NCBI RefSeq assembly: GCF_007676755.1
Contig: NZ_VEBK01000005.1
Coordinates: 62,001-126,000, forward strand
Direction: 5' to 3'
DNA length: 64,000 bases
Source of the DNA: Bacillus sp. FJAT-22090
GTDB taxonomy: Bacteria > Bacillota > Bacilli > Bacillales_A > Planococcaceae
Made by a program: the position numbers and the translations under genes. The notes beneath the pieces were generated by a model. It did not search any database and was not told the DNA's origin. It was given only the letters and a program-made list of their open reading frames with translations. Below, in pieces: positions 8,653-17,918 of this stretch (positions within the stretch are counted from its first letter, which is position 1; each line of letters starts with the position of its first letter).

Positions 8653-9666
8653 ATGAATATGAAACGCTGGTTTGCTATTTTAGGAGCAACCGTATTGCTA
8701 GTTATTTCAATAGGTGTGAACGCGCTCTCAAGTGCTTTTTCGACGGATTGGACAGCAATGCTAGACGAGTTTGCATCGGTTTCTAGCTCAGAATTTTATG
8801 AAACGGTATTAGAAGAAGGAGATGTGAACGAACGTATTGCGCTACTTACTGTAGACGGGACTATTCAAGACACCGGAAGTGCTAGTTCACTTTTTGCTGC
8901 AGAAGGGTATAACCATCAATTCTTTCTACAACAGCTAGAACAGGTAAAACTAGATGATTCCGTAAAGGCGATTGTCCTACAAGTAAATTCACCAGGTGGC
9001 GGTGTAGTTGAATCTGCACAAATCTATCGAGAAATTAGAGAAATACAAGAGGAAACGGCTAAACCGATTTATGTATCGATGGGAAGTATGGCTGCGTCTG
9101 GCGGGTATTATATTTCAGCCCCAGCTGATAAAATATTTGTCAACAAAGAAACAATGACAGGCTCTATTGGCGTAATCATGCAAAGCATCAATTATGGTAA
9201 ATTGGCCGAAAAATACGGCGTTGAATTTGTGACGATTAAATCAGGACCTTATAAAGATATTATGAGTCCGACAAGAGAAATGACAGATGCTGAAAGAAAT
9301 ATGCTTCAAGAAATGCTAAACGATTCCTATGAAGATTTTGTTGACATTATCGAACAAGGACGAAATATGACAGAAGCAGAAGTGAAAAAAATAGCAGATG
9401 GACGAATCGTGAATGGGCGACAAGCGATTGAAGCTGGTCTTGCAGATGAATTAGGATTTTTAGAAGACGCTATTGCAGGTATTAAAACAGATTACAACTT
9501 AGAAAACGCAGAAGTTTTTGAATATGGACATTCGCAGAGCTTTTCTTCATTATTTGCTATGAAAGCTCAGTCATTTTTAGGCGTTGATATGGAATCCAAA
9601 TTGATTGGAAAGTTAATAGTTGATAATAGTGCACCTAAAATGATGTATTTATTTGGAAATGAATAA
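8653..9666 (+). CDS. sppA: Signal peptide peptidase SppA
   Basis: SppA is a membrane-anchored serine/lysine peptidase of the S49 family that degrades cleaved signal peptides. The N-terminal anchor is at residues about 5-25. The nucleophile is S149 in MAASGGYY and the general base is K196 in TIKSGPYKD, spaced as in B. subtilis SppA. The length of 337 residues is normal. ATG at 8653 has AAAGGAGGAAAA upstream. An RDD-domain membrane protein follows after 12 bp and is probably co-transcribed, the same pairing as sppA-yteJ in B. subtilis. Confidence 0.95.
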   Translation: MNMKRWFAILGATVLLVISIGVNALSSAFSTDWTAMLDEFASVSSSEFYETVLEEGDVNERIALLTVDGTIQDTGSASSLFAAEGYNHQFFLQQLEQVKLDDSVKAIVLQVNSPGGGVVESAQIYREIREIQEETAKPIYVSMGSMAASGGYYISAPADKIFVNKETMTGSIGVIMQSINYGKLAEKYGVEFVTIKSGPYKDIMSPTREMTDAERNMLQEMLNDSYEDFVDIIEQGRNMTEAEVKKIADGRIVNGRQAIEAGLADELGFLEDAIAGIKTDYNLENAEVFEYGHSQSFSSLFAMKAQSFLGVDMESKLIGKLIVDNSAPKMMYLFGNE

Positions 9667-9678
9667 GGAGGGGTCAAG

Positions 9679-10248
9679 ATGAGTGAAGTTGTACAGCCAG
9701 AAGAACAAGAAGTGCAAGAACACGAATTAGTAGACAAAAAGCCAGCCGTCTATCCATCCGAACTTTATGCACATAAAGCTGCTGGTTTTTGGATTCGTTT
9801 TTGGGCGTATACAGCGGACATTCTTATTTTATCATCCATTGGTATGTTGCTAATAAAACCCATATTTCGATTATTCTCATTGGAGATAAATAATCCAGTT
9901 TGGCATGCCCCCTTTACATTAATAACGGCAACCATTTTCTATGCTTATTTTGTACTCATGACGAAGTTTTGCAATCAAACAGTAGGAAAAATGATCTTCG
10001 GAATTCGAGTTGTGTCTAAGTATGGTGGGAAACTAAAGTGGAGTACTGTTCTTTTTAGGGAATGGATTGGACGACTAATTTCAGTTATTCCGCTTAATAT
10101 TCCTTATATAGTCGTGGCATTTACACCGAAGAAACAAGCGATTCATGATTTTATAGCAGATACATTAGTTGTCCATGAGGCAGTTTATGATAAGCAGATA
10201 AAACAATCTGTCGTTGCAAAAGAGTTGCAAGAGCAGAATGTATTCTAG
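9679..10248 (+). CDS. RDD-family membrane protein (YteJ-like)
   Basis: This 189-residue protein has an acidic N-terminus and an RDD domain beginning near residue 35, where AGFWIRFWAYTADILIL carries the family's R and D positions. Three to four hydrophobic segments follow, with QTVGKMIFGIRVVSKYG and a final QAIHDFIADTLVV typical of the domain. RDD proteins are transport-related or of unknown function; some are Na+/H+ antiporters. It is translated just downstream of sppA with a strong AAGGAGG site, so it probably acts with that peptidase in the membrane. Its activity is not predicted. Confidence 0.85.
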   Translation: MSEVVQPEEQEVQEHELVDKKPAVYPSELYAHKAAGFWIRFWAYTADILILSSIGMLLIKPIFRLFSLEINNPVWHAPFTLITATIFYAYFVLMTKFCNQTVGKMIFGIRVVSKYGGKLKWSTVLFREWIGRLISVIPLNIPYIVVAFTPKKQAIHDFIADTLVVHEAVYDKQIKQSVVAKELQEQNVF

Positions 10249-10283
10249 TAAGATGAAGATATTGAAAAAGGAGGCTACATATT

Positions 10284-10790
10284 ATGGCTCAAGTAACATT
10301 TAAAAACAACCCAGTAACTTTAATTGGTAAAGAAGTAGTAGTTGGAGAAAAAGCACCAAACTTTACAGTACTAGCAAACGACTTATCCCCGGTAACGCTA
10401 CAAGATTCTGCTGGTAAGGTTCGTTTAATTAGTGTAGTTCCATCGCTCGATACAGGTGTTTGTTCGACTCAAACAAATAAATTCAATCAAGCTGCTGCTA
10501 GTTTAGGTGAGGATGTTGTAATTTTAACAATTTCAGTAGATTTACCTTTTGCTCAAAAACGTTGGTGCGGAGCGAATGCTGCAGATGCTGTTCAAACTTT
10601 ATCGGATCACCGTGATCTTTCTTTTGGGGAAGCATTCGGTGTTGGAATGGAAGAGCTACGTTTACTTGCACGTTCTGTTTTTGTTGTTGATAAAAATGAT
10701 GTTGTTACTTATGCTGAATATGTAAGTGAAGGAACGGATCATCCAGATTACGACAAAGCATTAGAAGCAGTAAAAGAAGCAACGAAATAA
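10284..10790 (+). CDS. tpx: Thiol peroxidase Tpx
   Basis: Tpx is a cytosolic atypical 2-Cys peroxiredoxin that reduces alkyl hydroperoxides and H2O2 with thioredoxin. The peroxidatic cysteine is in [14 protein letters not shown] (residue about 60), and the resolving cysteine is in RWCGANAAD (about 94). The length of 168 residues is normal. The ribosome site is AAAGGAGG and a strong terminator follows. It is adjacent to the ytxK-ackA pair, as in Bacillus. Confidence 0.97.
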   Translation: MAQVTFKNNPVTLIGKEVVVGEKAPNFTVLANDLSPVTLQDSAGKVRLISVVPSLDTGVCSTQTNKFNQAAASLGEDVVILTISVDLPFAQKRWCGANAADAVQTLSDHRDLSFGEAFGVGMEELRLLARSVFVVDKNDVVTYAEYVSEGTDHPDYDKALEAVKEATK

Positions 10791-10797
10791 TAAAAAC

Positions 10798-10827
10798 AAA
10801 CCCACTCATTAAAACAGAGTGGGTTTT
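10798..10827 (+). terminator. Rho-independent terminator after tpx
   Basis: AAACCCACTC pairs with GAGTGGGTTT around a 9-nt loop, with TTTT at the end. Confidence 0.88.
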
Positions 10828-10843
10828 CATTTGAGGGATGTAT

Positions 10844-11773
10844 ATGCAAACAAATATGGAAGAAATTTTTACATTTATTGACCAAGAAAGCACGTTTATA
10901 GAACAACAACAGTCGGTTACTTATTTAGAAGGTGTCGTCTATGCACTAGAACTCTGGCTCGAAGAGAAAAAAAAACCAGCTACAAACGATCCGACTAAAG
11001 AGGAAATACGAAAAGCAATTCAATTGGCTATTTTAAAAGGGATGAAAACATCTGCGCAAGTGAATCATCAAATGACACCTGATGCAATTGGATTGTTAGT
11101 AAGCTATTTTGTAAAAGAAATGACAAAAGATCAAACAGAATTGTCCATTTTAGATCCAGCATTTGGAACAGGGAACTTGCTCTACACAGTTATGAATGCT
11201 TTATCAACAGAAAACTTCGCATATGGAGTTGAAATTGACGAGTTATTAATCCAATTAGCCGCGCAAACTGGTGAGCTTCTTGCACATGATATCCAGTTAT
11301 TTCGTCAAGATGCATTAAAACCATTAATGATAGATCCAGTGGATGTAGTAGTTAGCGATTTACCCGTTGGCTATTATCCTGATGATGAAACGGCCCAAGA
11401 CTACTTTTTACACAGCAAAGACGAAATGTCTTATGCACATCATTTATTCATCGAACAATCGATGAAGCATGTTAAACCAGGCGGCTATTTATACTTTTTA
11501 GTACCCGATACTATTTTTGAATCTAAACAAGCACCACAGCTTCATAAATTTATAAAAGAGAACGGATGGATTCAAGCGGTCATCCAATTTCCAGCTTCTA
11601 TTTTTAAAACAAAGGGACAAGAAAAAAGTCTATTAGTTTTACAGAAAAAAAGTGAAGCGTTAAAGGCTCCTCGTGAAGTGTTGCTTGCAAAAGTTCCTAA
11701 CATGACAAATAAAGAAGCGATGGAACTGTTTTTTCAAAAAATTGATATGTGGCAAGAAGAAAACGCTAAGTGA
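10844..11773 (+). CDS. Class I SAM-dependent methyltransferase, YtxK-like
   Basis: This protein of about 309 residues resembles N6-adenine DNA methyltransferases. The SAM-binding motif LDPAFGTGNL is near residues 103-112. A catalytic-loop variant, SDLPVGYYPDD, stands where NPPY would be. Homologues (B. subtilis YtxK) sit next to ackA and have no restriction partner, so a restriction role is unlikely and the target is unknown. ATG at 10844 is preferred because TGAGGG lies about 7 bases upstream; ATG at 10838 is too close to it. The ackA leader starts right after its stop codon. Confidence 0.85.
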   Translation: MQTNMEEIFTFIDQESTFIEQQQSVTYLEGVVYALELWLEEKKKPATNDPTKEEIRKAIQLAILKGMKTSAQVNHQMTPDAIGLLVSYFVKEMTKDQTELSILDPAFGTGNLLYTVMNALSTENFAYGVEIDELLIQLAAQTGELLAHDIQLFRQDALKPLMIDPVDVVVSDLPVGYYPDDETAQDYFLHSKDEMSYAHHLFIEQSMKHVKPGGYLYFLVPDTIFESKQAPQLHKFIKENGWIQAVIQFPASIFKTKGQEKSLLVLQKKSEALKAPREVLLAKVPNMTNKEAMELFFQKIDMWQEENAK

Positions 11774-11781
11774 AAGTTGCT

Positions 11782-11839
11782 CGCTCCTAAAGCGGACGGT
11801 ACAATTAATGTACAAGTCTTACGAAGGAGCGTTTTTTTT
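11782..11839 (+). promoter_or_regulatory. Terminator-like hairpin that contains the ackA ribosome site
   Basis: CGCTCCT (11782-11788) pairs perfectly with AGGAGCG (11825-11831), which includes the ackA Shine-Dalgarno sequence. Eight T residues then run straight into the ATG. An inner GTAC/GTAC pair (11810s) can tighten the 36-nt loop. The arrangement could terminate transcription or hide the ribosome site. Function is inferred from the pairing alone. Confidence 0.45.
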
Positions 11840-13030
11840 ATGCCAAATATTTTAGCAATAAATGCAGGAAGCTCTTCTTTAAAATTTCAATTATTCACGA
11901 TGCCAAATGAAGAAGTAATTGCAAAGGGGCTTATCGAACGAATCGGTTTAAGTGATCCTATCTTTACTATGACAACAATGGACGAGCGAATTCATATGGT
12001 GGAACCAGTTGAAAATCATGCGCAAGCAGTTCAGTTATTAATGAGAATGCTTATTGAGAAAATTGTTATCCACTCATTAAATGATATACAAGGAATAGGT
12101 CATCGTGTTGTGCATGGTGGTGAAATTTATAGCGATTCCGTTTTAATAACAGATGAGGTATTAGTAACATTGGACAAATTATCCGAGCTTGCTCCACTTC
12201 ATAATCCTGCAAATGTAACAGGTATTAAAGAATTTGCAAAAGAGCTGCCAAACGTTCCAGCAGTAGCGGTTTTTGATACTGCCTTTCATCAAACTATGCC
12301 AGAAAGCTCCTATCTCTATGCAATTCCATATAATTACTATGAAAAATACGGTATTCGTAAATATGGCTTCCATGGAACATCTCATAAGTATGTAGCAAAC
12401 AGAGCCGCACAATTATTAAATAGACCGATAGAAACGACTCGTTTTATCTCTTGCCATCTCGGAAACGGAGCAAGTATTGCTGCAATCCATCGAGGAAAAT
12501 CAATTGATACGTCTATGGGATTTACTCCGCTTGCAGGTGTAACGATGGGTACGAGATCCGGGAATATTGACCCTGCCCTTATCCCTTATTTAATGGAGAA
12601 GACAGGGAAGAGTGCTGAGGATGTATTAGATGTATTAAATAAAAAGTCTGGAATGCTTGGTATTTCGGGATTCTCCAGTGATTTAAGAGATATTGTAACA
12701 GAAGCATCAAAAGGCAATGACCGAGCACAATTGGCCCTTGATGTATTTGCAAATAGAATTCATAAGTATATTGGTTCCTACGCAGCTCGGATGAATGGAG
12801 TCGATGCCATTATTTTTACTGCAGGCATTGGTGAAAATAGCGAGGTTATCCGCGAAAAAGTATTAACCGGTCTACAATTCATGGGGGTCTATATGGATCC
12901 AGATTTAAATAAGTTAAATGGAAAAGAAGCGTTTATTAATTATCCGCATTCTCCTGTAAAAGTAATTGTTATCCCGACGAATGAAGAAATTATGATAGCA
13001 AGAGATACGATGAGAATAGCGGGATTATAA
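11840..13030 (+). CDS. ackA: Acetate kinase
   Basis: AckA interconverts acetyl phosphate plus ADP with acetate plus ATP, the last step of overflow acetate formation. The 396-residue protein has the N-terminal ASKHA signature [16 protein letters not shown], the catalytic HGGEIYSDS region, [10 protein letters not shown], the HLGNGAS phosphate loop and [14 protein letters not shown] at 11840 follows GAAGGAGCG; upstream in-frame codons encode unrelated leader residues. It lies directly after the ytxK-like gene, as in Bacillus, and may be controlled by the hairpin overlapping its ribosome site. Confidence 0.97.
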   Translation: MPNILAINAGSSSLKFQLFTMPNEEVIAKGLIERIGLSDPIFTMTTMDERIHMVEPVENHAQAVQLLMRMLIEKIVIHSLNDIQGIGHRVVHGGEIYSDSVLITDEVLVTLDKLSELAPLHNPANVTGIKEFAKELPNVPAVAVFDTAFHQTMPESSYLYAIPYNYYEKYGIRKYGFHGTSHKYVANRAAQLLNRPIETTRFISCHLGNGASIAAIHRGKSIDTSMGFTPLAGVTMGTRSGNIDPALIPYLMEKTGKSAEDVLDVLNKKSGMLGISGFSSDLRDIVTEASKGNDRAQLALDVFANRIHKYIGSYAARMNGVDAIIFTAGIGENSEVIREKVLTGLQFMGVYMDPDLNKLNGKEAFINYPHSPVKVIVIPTNEEIMIARDTMRIAGL

Positions 13031-13049
13031 AACCTCTTAATCAAGAAAA

Positions 13050-13085
13050 GGAGAGTTGTAAGCAGCATGCTACTTACAACTCTCC
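13050..13085 (-). terminator. Minus-strand terminator (universal stress gene), possibly bidirectional
   Basis: GAGAGTTGTAAG and CTTACAACTCTC form a perfect 12-bp stem. The T-rich tail CCTTTTC is on the minus strand, downstream of the usp gene. It may also stop ackA transcripts. Confidence 0.6.
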
Positions 13086-13177
13086 CAAAATATTTCTGTA
13101 GTCATATATAATATTAAAAGTGTGCAGTCTTTAGGTACAGACGATTAAAAATTAAAGAGCTTCCTTCGCTTTTCACA

Positions 13178-13630
13178 TTAATCTGGTATTTCTTCTGTGC
13201 GAACAACTAACACATCACAAGCAGCAGAACGTACGATATATTCAGAAACACTACCAATTAAGAATCTTTCCATAGCATTCAGTCCAGTAGCACCACAAAT
13301 GATTAGATCTGCCGCTACCTTTTTAGAAAGATCTTTGGAGATCATTGTTTTAGGGGAACCGTATTCAACAATAATATTTACATTCTGAACGCCACCTGCA
13401 TGTGCCTCCGTTTTATATCCTGTAAGCAACTCTTCAGCAAACGATTGCGCTCTTTCGGCGATGGAACGGTCATATGCCTCGATTGCAGCGAATGATCGAG
13501 TATCAATTATATTCACAAGATTTAGTGTTGCGTTGTTTCGTGCAGCAATTGAAACTGATTTTTTGAATGCATATTCTGCTTCCTTTGAACCGTCCACCGC
13601 AACTAGGATTTGTTTATATTTTAATGTCAT
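13178..13630 (-). CDS. Universal stress protein (UspA family)
   Basis: This is a 150-residue single-domain Usp. The C-terminal GATGLNAMERFLIGSVSEY matches the ATP-binding signature G-2x-G-9x-G-S, so it should be the nucleotide-binding type. ILVAVDGSKEAEYAF is the usual first strand and helix. ATG at 13630 is preceded by AAGGAGG at good spacing; longer versions add an unlike N-terminus. It is convergent with ackA, and next to it begins the first repeat element. Usp proteins aid survival under stress; no specific target is evident. Confidence 0.93.
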   Translation of the reverse strand: MTLKYKQILVAVDGSKEAEYAFKKSVSIAARNNATLNLVNIIDTRSFAAIEAYDRSIAERAQSFAEELLTGYKTEAHAGGVQNVNIIVEYGSPKTMISKDLSKKVAADLIICGATGLNAMERFLIGSVSEYIVRSAACDVLVVRTEEIPD

Positions 13631-13790
13631 TATAAAAACCTCCTTGTACTTAATATATATATACTTCGCTATATATTGACATATTCCTTCTTTTTTCATT
13701 ATTTATTATAAAAACATCCTATCTATTGATTAGTGCTCTCATTTCATTGAGTAAAAAAGAAGGAGGCTTTCTATATTATATTTGATTCGC

Positions 13791-14566
13791 TTATTAGGGC
13801 TAGTGCGTCTTAAGGAAGTGTCCGCTAGGATTTCCGTTGCAGGACGGACGCTTTCCGTGGGGTGAGTGATGAGCCTTCACCGCCGCATACGCATACGATG
13901 TGAAGTCTCATCTTACTCACTTAATCCCACTGGAGTCGCCGGCTGCAGCTCCAATCCTTCAAAATACACGCGTTTATCCGTATTTATTATCCATTAAAAG
14001 TTAGGAAATGGCTTAGCGAGACCAATTGTCACTTGAAAGCAACCAATTCAATAGGCAACGCTACCAGTTTGAGCTGGAAAGCAACCAAATTGACAACGAG
14101 CCCAATCAATTCTCCAAGTAAAGGTAAGCAAGCCAAAATATCGGTTGTTTCTCGCAACATTTTGAACAGATGAAACTATTATGCACGGATAAAGACACAT
14201 CGTCCCTATCATATGAGGAAATCATAATTTGGTTACTCACATGCTGAATTGGTTACCGTAGTCCATTTATTGATTTTTCTCATACAAAAAAACGGGATAT
14301 TTTTTAGCAAGCGAAGTGATACTGGAAGATAAGCAATTTTCTTTGATTTTCTCTGCTGGAGGCGACTCCTGCCGAGGCCAACATGATGTTGGTCACGAAG
14401 GCGTTGCCACACGAGGTGGCGCTCTTAGCCTTTGTTCCGCTGTGGGCAAATGAGACAGCCCAACGACGCCTAAGCGGCGGGGGTGGTTCATCGCTCACCC
14501 GGCGGAAAGCGTCCGTAAGCAGAGAAAATCATAGCGGTTACCGATAAAGACACACCATCCCTATAA
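13791..14566. repeat. Repeat element A (composite, two TIR-bounded parts)
   Basis: This GC-rich intergenic element lies between usp and ald. The left end, TTAGGGCTAGTGCGTCTTAAGG, is a decayed copy of the family terminal repeat. A second terminal repeat (AAAGACACATCGTCCCTAT) lies inside at 14191-14209, and the right end at 14546-14563 is another, so A looks like two elements joined. A left module (about 13800-13960) holds a long imperfect hairpin. The middle (about 13990-14110) holds GAAAGCAACCAATT-type units every 21 bp. The right module (about 14341-14538) is nearly the same as in element B. No credible gene lies inside. The 14567-14777 stretch beyond it has only the ald leader. Confidence 0.8.
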
Positions 14567-14691
14567 TAATTCGTAGCACATTAAACTATGTATTATTGGC
14601 TGACTTGGAGAATTCGTCACTATCATCGGTCGTGTAAAAACTAGATAGATGTGCTATAAAGTAAATTATTGAAGCATTATGAATATATAAG

Positions 14692-14700
14692 TGTTAAAAT
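14692..14700 (+). promoter_or_regulatory. Possible extended -10 promoter of ald
   Basis: TGT-TAAAAT carries a TGn extension. A TTGAAG at 14669-14674 is 20 bp upstream, longer than usual. This is a weak call about 80 bp before the ald start. Confidence 0.25.
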
Positions 14701-14777
14701 GGAGTTGTTTCGAGTGATTTACTTATTGAGCGAATCATTCATATAAACAATATCGTATTACATAGGGGGATATAAAA

Positions 14778-15893
14778 ATGCGTATTGGAATTCCAAAAGA
14801 AACGAAAAACAATGAAAACCGAGTGGCTATGACTCCAGCTGGGGTTGTAAGCTTAACGCACTTTAATCATGAAGTTTTTATCGAAGCTGGTGCAGGTTTA
14901 GGTTCAAGTTTCACTGATGAAGATTATATTGCTGCAGGAGCGCAAATTGTGCAAACTGCAAAAGAAGCATGGGACCAAGAAATGGTGATGAAAGTAAAAG
15001 AACCTACACATGCTGAATTTGATCTTATACGTGAAGAGTCTATTCTTTTTACCTATCTACATTTAGCTCCAGAAGAAGATTTGACAAAAGTACTTTTGGA
15101 CAAAAAAGTTACTGCTATTGCGTATGAAACAGTTCAACTTCCAAATAATTCGTTGCCATTATTAACTCCGATGAGTGAAGTGGCAGGACGTATGGCGACT
15201 CAAATTGGAGCGCAATATTTAGAACAAATTCACGGTGGTAAAGGTATTCTGCTTGGAGGAGTCCCAGGAGTACCTCGTGCGAAAGTTGCTGTTGTTGGCG
15301 GTGGGATTGCAGGTACAAATGCAGCTCGCGTAGCACTAGGCATGGGAGCACAAGTTACGATTATCGATTTAAATCCAGATCGTCTTCGTCAATTAGAGGA
15401 CTTATTCGGTAGCAGTGTGCAGACGTTAATTTCGAACCCATACAATATTGGACAAGCTGTCAAAGAAGCAGATTTAGTAATTGGGGCTGTTTTAATCCCA
15501 GGTGCTAAAGCTCCAAAACTTGTATCAGAAGAGATGATCAAATCGATGTCTCCAGGATCAGTTGTAATTGATATTGCAATTGACCAAGGCGGTATTTTCG
15601 AAACATCAGATCGTATCACAACACATGATAATCCAACATATGAAAAACATGGCGTAGTACATTATGCAGTTGCTAATATGCCTGGAGCAGTTCCAAGAAC
15701 GTCTACAATGGCTCTGATCAATGCGACGGTACCTTATGCACTTCAAATCGCCAATAAAGGCTACAAACAAGCTTGCTTAGACAATCTTGCCTTACAAAAA
15801 GGTATTAACACATTAGCAGGTCATGTAACATTTAAAGCAGTTGCGGAAGCACAAGGTTTACCTTATGTGGACGTTGCAACACTTTTGAATTAA
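14778..15893 (+). CDS. ald: Alanine dehydrogenase
   Basis: Ald catalyses NAD-dependent deamination of L-alanine to pyruvate and ammonia, used in alanine catabolism and in sporulation and germination. The N-terminal catalytic part opens with [20 protein letters not shown], and K75 lies in MKVKEP. The NAD-binding fold [20 protein letters not shown] is at residues about 173-192. The length of 371 residues is typical. The ribosome site is AGGGGGA. Element A lies upstream and the crcB pair follows beyond a hairpin. Confidence 0.97.
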   Translation: MRIGIPKETKNNENRVAMTPAGVVSLTHFNHEVFIEAGAGLGSSFTDEDYIAAGAQIVQTAKEAWDQEMVMKVKEPTHAEFDLIREESILFTYLHLAPEEDLTKVLLDKKVTAIAYETVQLPNNSLPLLTPMSEVAGRMATQIGAQYLEQIHGGKGILLGGVPGVPRAKVAVVGGGIAGTNAARVALGMGAQVTIIDLNPDRLRQLEDLFGSSVQTLISNPYNIGQAVKEADLVIGAVLIPGAKAPKLVSEEMIKSMSPGSVVIDIAIDQGGIFETSDRITTHDNPTYEKHGVVHYAVANMPGAVPRTSTMALINATVPYALQIANKGYKQACLDNLALQKGINTLAGHVTFKAVAEAQGLPYVDVATLLN

Positions 15894-15907
15894 TAATATG
15901 TAAAAGG

Positions 15908-15947
15908 AATCACCCAATTCTAAAAAGACTTGGGTGATTTCTAATTT
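15908..15947 (+). terminator. Terminator after ald
   Basis: AATCACCCAA pairs with TTGGGTGATT around a 12-nt loop. The tail TTCTAATTTT is only moderately T-rich and overlaps the region just before crcB, so readthrough is plausible. Confidence 0.6.
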
Positions 15948-15948
15948 T

Positions 15949-16329
15949 ATGTCATGGTGGAGTGAGGAGCATTTGATTTATTTATATATAGGTATAGCGG
16001 GAGCATTAGGGGCAATTTCTCGTTATTTCATAGGCCATCTCCTTTTTTCGCATACTTTATTTCCATTTGCAACATTACTCGTGAATTTAGTTGGTTGCTA
16101 TGCTTTAGCATATTTAACTTCTAGAGTATTTCATTTTTCTAACCAGTTGAAGACAGCAGTAGGGACAGGTTTCATAGGATCCTTTACTACTTTTTCTGCT
16201 TTAAGTGTAGAAACAGTGGAGTTGTTTGAGCAAGGTTATGTATTGCTTGCTTTAATTTATCTAGTTATCAGCATTGGCGGCGGTATAATCATGAGTAATT
16301 TAGGATGGAAAAAAGAGGTGAGTGAGTGA
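15949..16329 (+). CDS. crcB: Fluoride channel CrcB/Fluc, first subunit
   Basis: This small four-helix membrane protein (126 residues from ATG 15949) of the Fluc family exports fluoride as a dual-topology dimer. GALGAISRYFIG, the asparagine of LVNLVGCYALAY and GFIGSFTTFSALSVE (the polar track and Na+ site) are present. The start is uncertain: GTG 15934, ATG 15949 and TTG 15973 are all in frame and none has a strong ribosome site. The second crcB starts at the next base after its stop codon, so the pair probably forms a heterodimer. No fluoride riboswitch is seen in the short upstream gap. Confidence 0.88.
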   Translation: MSWWSEEHLIYLYIGIAGALGAISRYFIGHLLFSHTLFPFATLLVNLVGCYALAYLTSRVFHFSNQLKTAVGTGFIGSFTTFSALSVETVELFEQGYVLLALIYLVISIGGGIIMSNLGWKKEVSE

Positions 16330-16683
16330 ATGAATATCTATTATGTACTAGCTGTAGGATCTGGTGGATTTCTAGGTGCCATATTACGATATTACATTTC
16401 TCAAAGGCTGAACTTAAAGGCAGAGAATCGATTGCCCATTGGGACGCTAACGGTTAATCTGCTCGGTTCTTTTCTTCTTGGATATATTTTAAGCATAGGT
16501 TTAGGAAAAATATATACTTTATTCATTGGCACTGGTTTCTTAGGTGCTTTAACGACTTTTTCTACATTACATAAGGAATTAGTTGTCCTTCAACAGCATC
16601 CGCGAAAGTGGGCATTGTACTTAGTAGTTACTTATGTCGGAGGCTTGGCATTAGCATTTCTTGGATATTATTTGGCAAAATAA
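16330..16683 (+). CDS. crcB: Fluoride channel CrcB/Fluc, second subunit
   Basis: This second Fluc protein (117 residues) has four hydrophobic segments and the family landmarks GFLGAILRYYISQ, TLTVNLLGSFLLGY and GTGFLGALTTFSTLHKE. Its ATG follows directly after the TGA of the first subunit, and the ribosome site (GAGGTGAGTGA) lies inside the upstream gene, so translation is coupled. Paired, non-identical crcB genes in Firmicutes usually encode the two halves of one heterodimeric channel; that assembly is inferred here. A bidirectional terminator separates it from the convergent peptidase gene. Confidence 0.92.
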   Translation: MNIYYVLAVGSGGFLGAILRYYISQRLNLKAENRLPIGTLTVNLLGSFLLGYILSIGLGKIYTLFIGTGFLGALTTFSTLHKELVVLQQHPRKWALYLVVTYVGGLALAFLGYYLAK

Positions 16684-16711
16684 AAAGCACCCTTTACAGA
16701 GTGCTTTTTTA
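16682..16711. terminator. Bidirectional terminator between crcB and the M24 peptidase gene
   Basis: AAAAAGCAC and GTGCTTTTTT frame a small CC...GAGT interior. A/T tracts on both sides give a U run in either direction for the convergent genes. Confidence 0.85.
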
Positions 16712-17803
16712 TTATAAAATTTGTAATTCTTTAGGGAACTTCGTTAAAACTTCAACGCCATCAGATGTTACAACAACATCATCTTCAATACGAACCCCTG
16801 TTACCTCTGGGTGATAAATACCTGGTTCGATTGTGAAGACCATTCCAGTTTCTAATTTCATGTCATTTACTCCTGTAATAGAAGGGAACTCATGGACGGA
16901 AATTCCAAGTCCGTGACCTAGACGATGTGTAAAATATTCTCCGTATCCTGCGTCACTAATAACATCACGAGCAATCTTATCAAGTTCCATCGCTTTAACA
17001 CCTGGTTTCACAGCTTGTACAGCAGCTTCTTCTGCACGACGGACTGTTTCATAAATTTCTCGTTTGTCTGCTGTTGGTTCACCAAAAGCAACTGTGCGCG
17101 TAATGTCTGAGCAATAGCCATTATAAACCACACCTAGATCGAATAAAATAAAGTCGCCTTTTTGAATTTTACGATCACCTGGGGTTCCATGAGGAGAAGC
17201 AGTTTTTGGCCCACTAAGTACCATCGTATCAAAAGACATTTGGGCAGCACCTTTTTCTTTTACTGCAAGCTCAATGGCATTTAATATTTCTAGTTCGGTT
17301 TTTCCTTCTGCAATTTCTTTGCAACCTACTTCGATTGCATAATCTGCAAGTTCTGCTGCTTTTCTCATATTCACTAATTCTTCTTCAGACTTAATTACTC
17401 GAAGGTCGTTTATTTTTTCATCGATTCGGGAAACTTGTACTGAAGGAATTCTTTCTACTAAAGCTTCTAATCTTTCTACTGTCAAATGCGCTTTTTCAAC
17501 TGCTAAAGTAGTAATATCGCCAACCTGTTCTTTGATTGTCTTCACAGCAATGTCCCACGCATTTTCAGTATCTTGATGGCCTGCAATATGATCCTTCCAC
17601 CCAGCAGCTTTTGCGTCTGGAATTTCCATTTGAGGACAAATAATAAAAGGATTAGCTTCTTTAAAAATAACGACACCAAGTAAGCGCTCATGCGGATTAC
17701 TACGGAAACCAGTAAAGTAAAACACATTATCTGGAGTTGTTATGAAAGCTGCATCAATATTGTTCGATTTTAAAAACTCTTGAATTTTTTTTACTTGAAT
17801 CAT
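16712..17803 (-). CDS. M24-family Xaa-Pro peptidase
   Basis: This is a metal-dependent peptidase of 363 residues with the pita-bread fold. It has an N-terminal creatinase-like domain (residues about 1-125) and a catalytic domain carrying the five metal ligands. These are the two Asp residues in FDLGVVYNGYCSDITRTV, the His in HRLGHGLGISVHE, and the Glu residues in TIEPGIY and VRIEDDVVV. It probably removes residues next to proline from short peptides (aminopeptidase P or prolidase type; the exact specificity cannot be told). ATG at 17803 has AAAGAGGTG upstream; longer starts add an unlike N-terminus. Confidence 0.9.
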   Translation of the reverse strand: MIQVKKIQEFLKSNNIDAAFITTPDNVFYFTGFRSNPHERLLGVVIFKEANPFIICPQMEIPDAKAAGWKDHIAGHQDTENAWDIAVKTIKEQVGDITTLAVEKAHLTVERLEALVERIPSVQVSRIDEKINDLRVIKSEEELVNMRKAAELADYAIEVGCKEIAEGKTELEILNAIELAVKEKGAAQMSFDTMVLSGPKTASPHGTPGDRKIQKGDFILFDLGVVYNGYCSDITRTVAFGEPTADKREIYETVRRAEEAAVQAVKPGVKAMELDKIARDVISDAGYGEYFTHRLGHGLGISVHEFPSITGVNDMKLETGMVFTIEPGIYHPEVTGVRIEDDVVVTSDGVEVLTKFPKELQIL

Positions 17804-17918
17804 ACAAACACCTCTTTTTAAATTTAATAATTTAAGAATAGCAGAATAAAGGAATTCTCGCATCTACGTTGAATGAACTTATAGGAAGTACTAAATTATT
17901 TTAAGGAGAGATTGCGAC

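Noticed and set aside
14304-14498. Minus-strand frame in element A resembling frames in B (30310-30579) and C (39873-40098)
   Set aside because: They share peptides only because the right module is nearly identical DNA. Starts differ, no ribosome sites are seen, and the GC-rich frames are open by composition.
15894-15948. Fluoride riboswitch upstream of the crcB pair
   Set aside because: The gap is only about 55 nt and is filled by the ald terminator hairpin; the riboswitch core sequences are not there.
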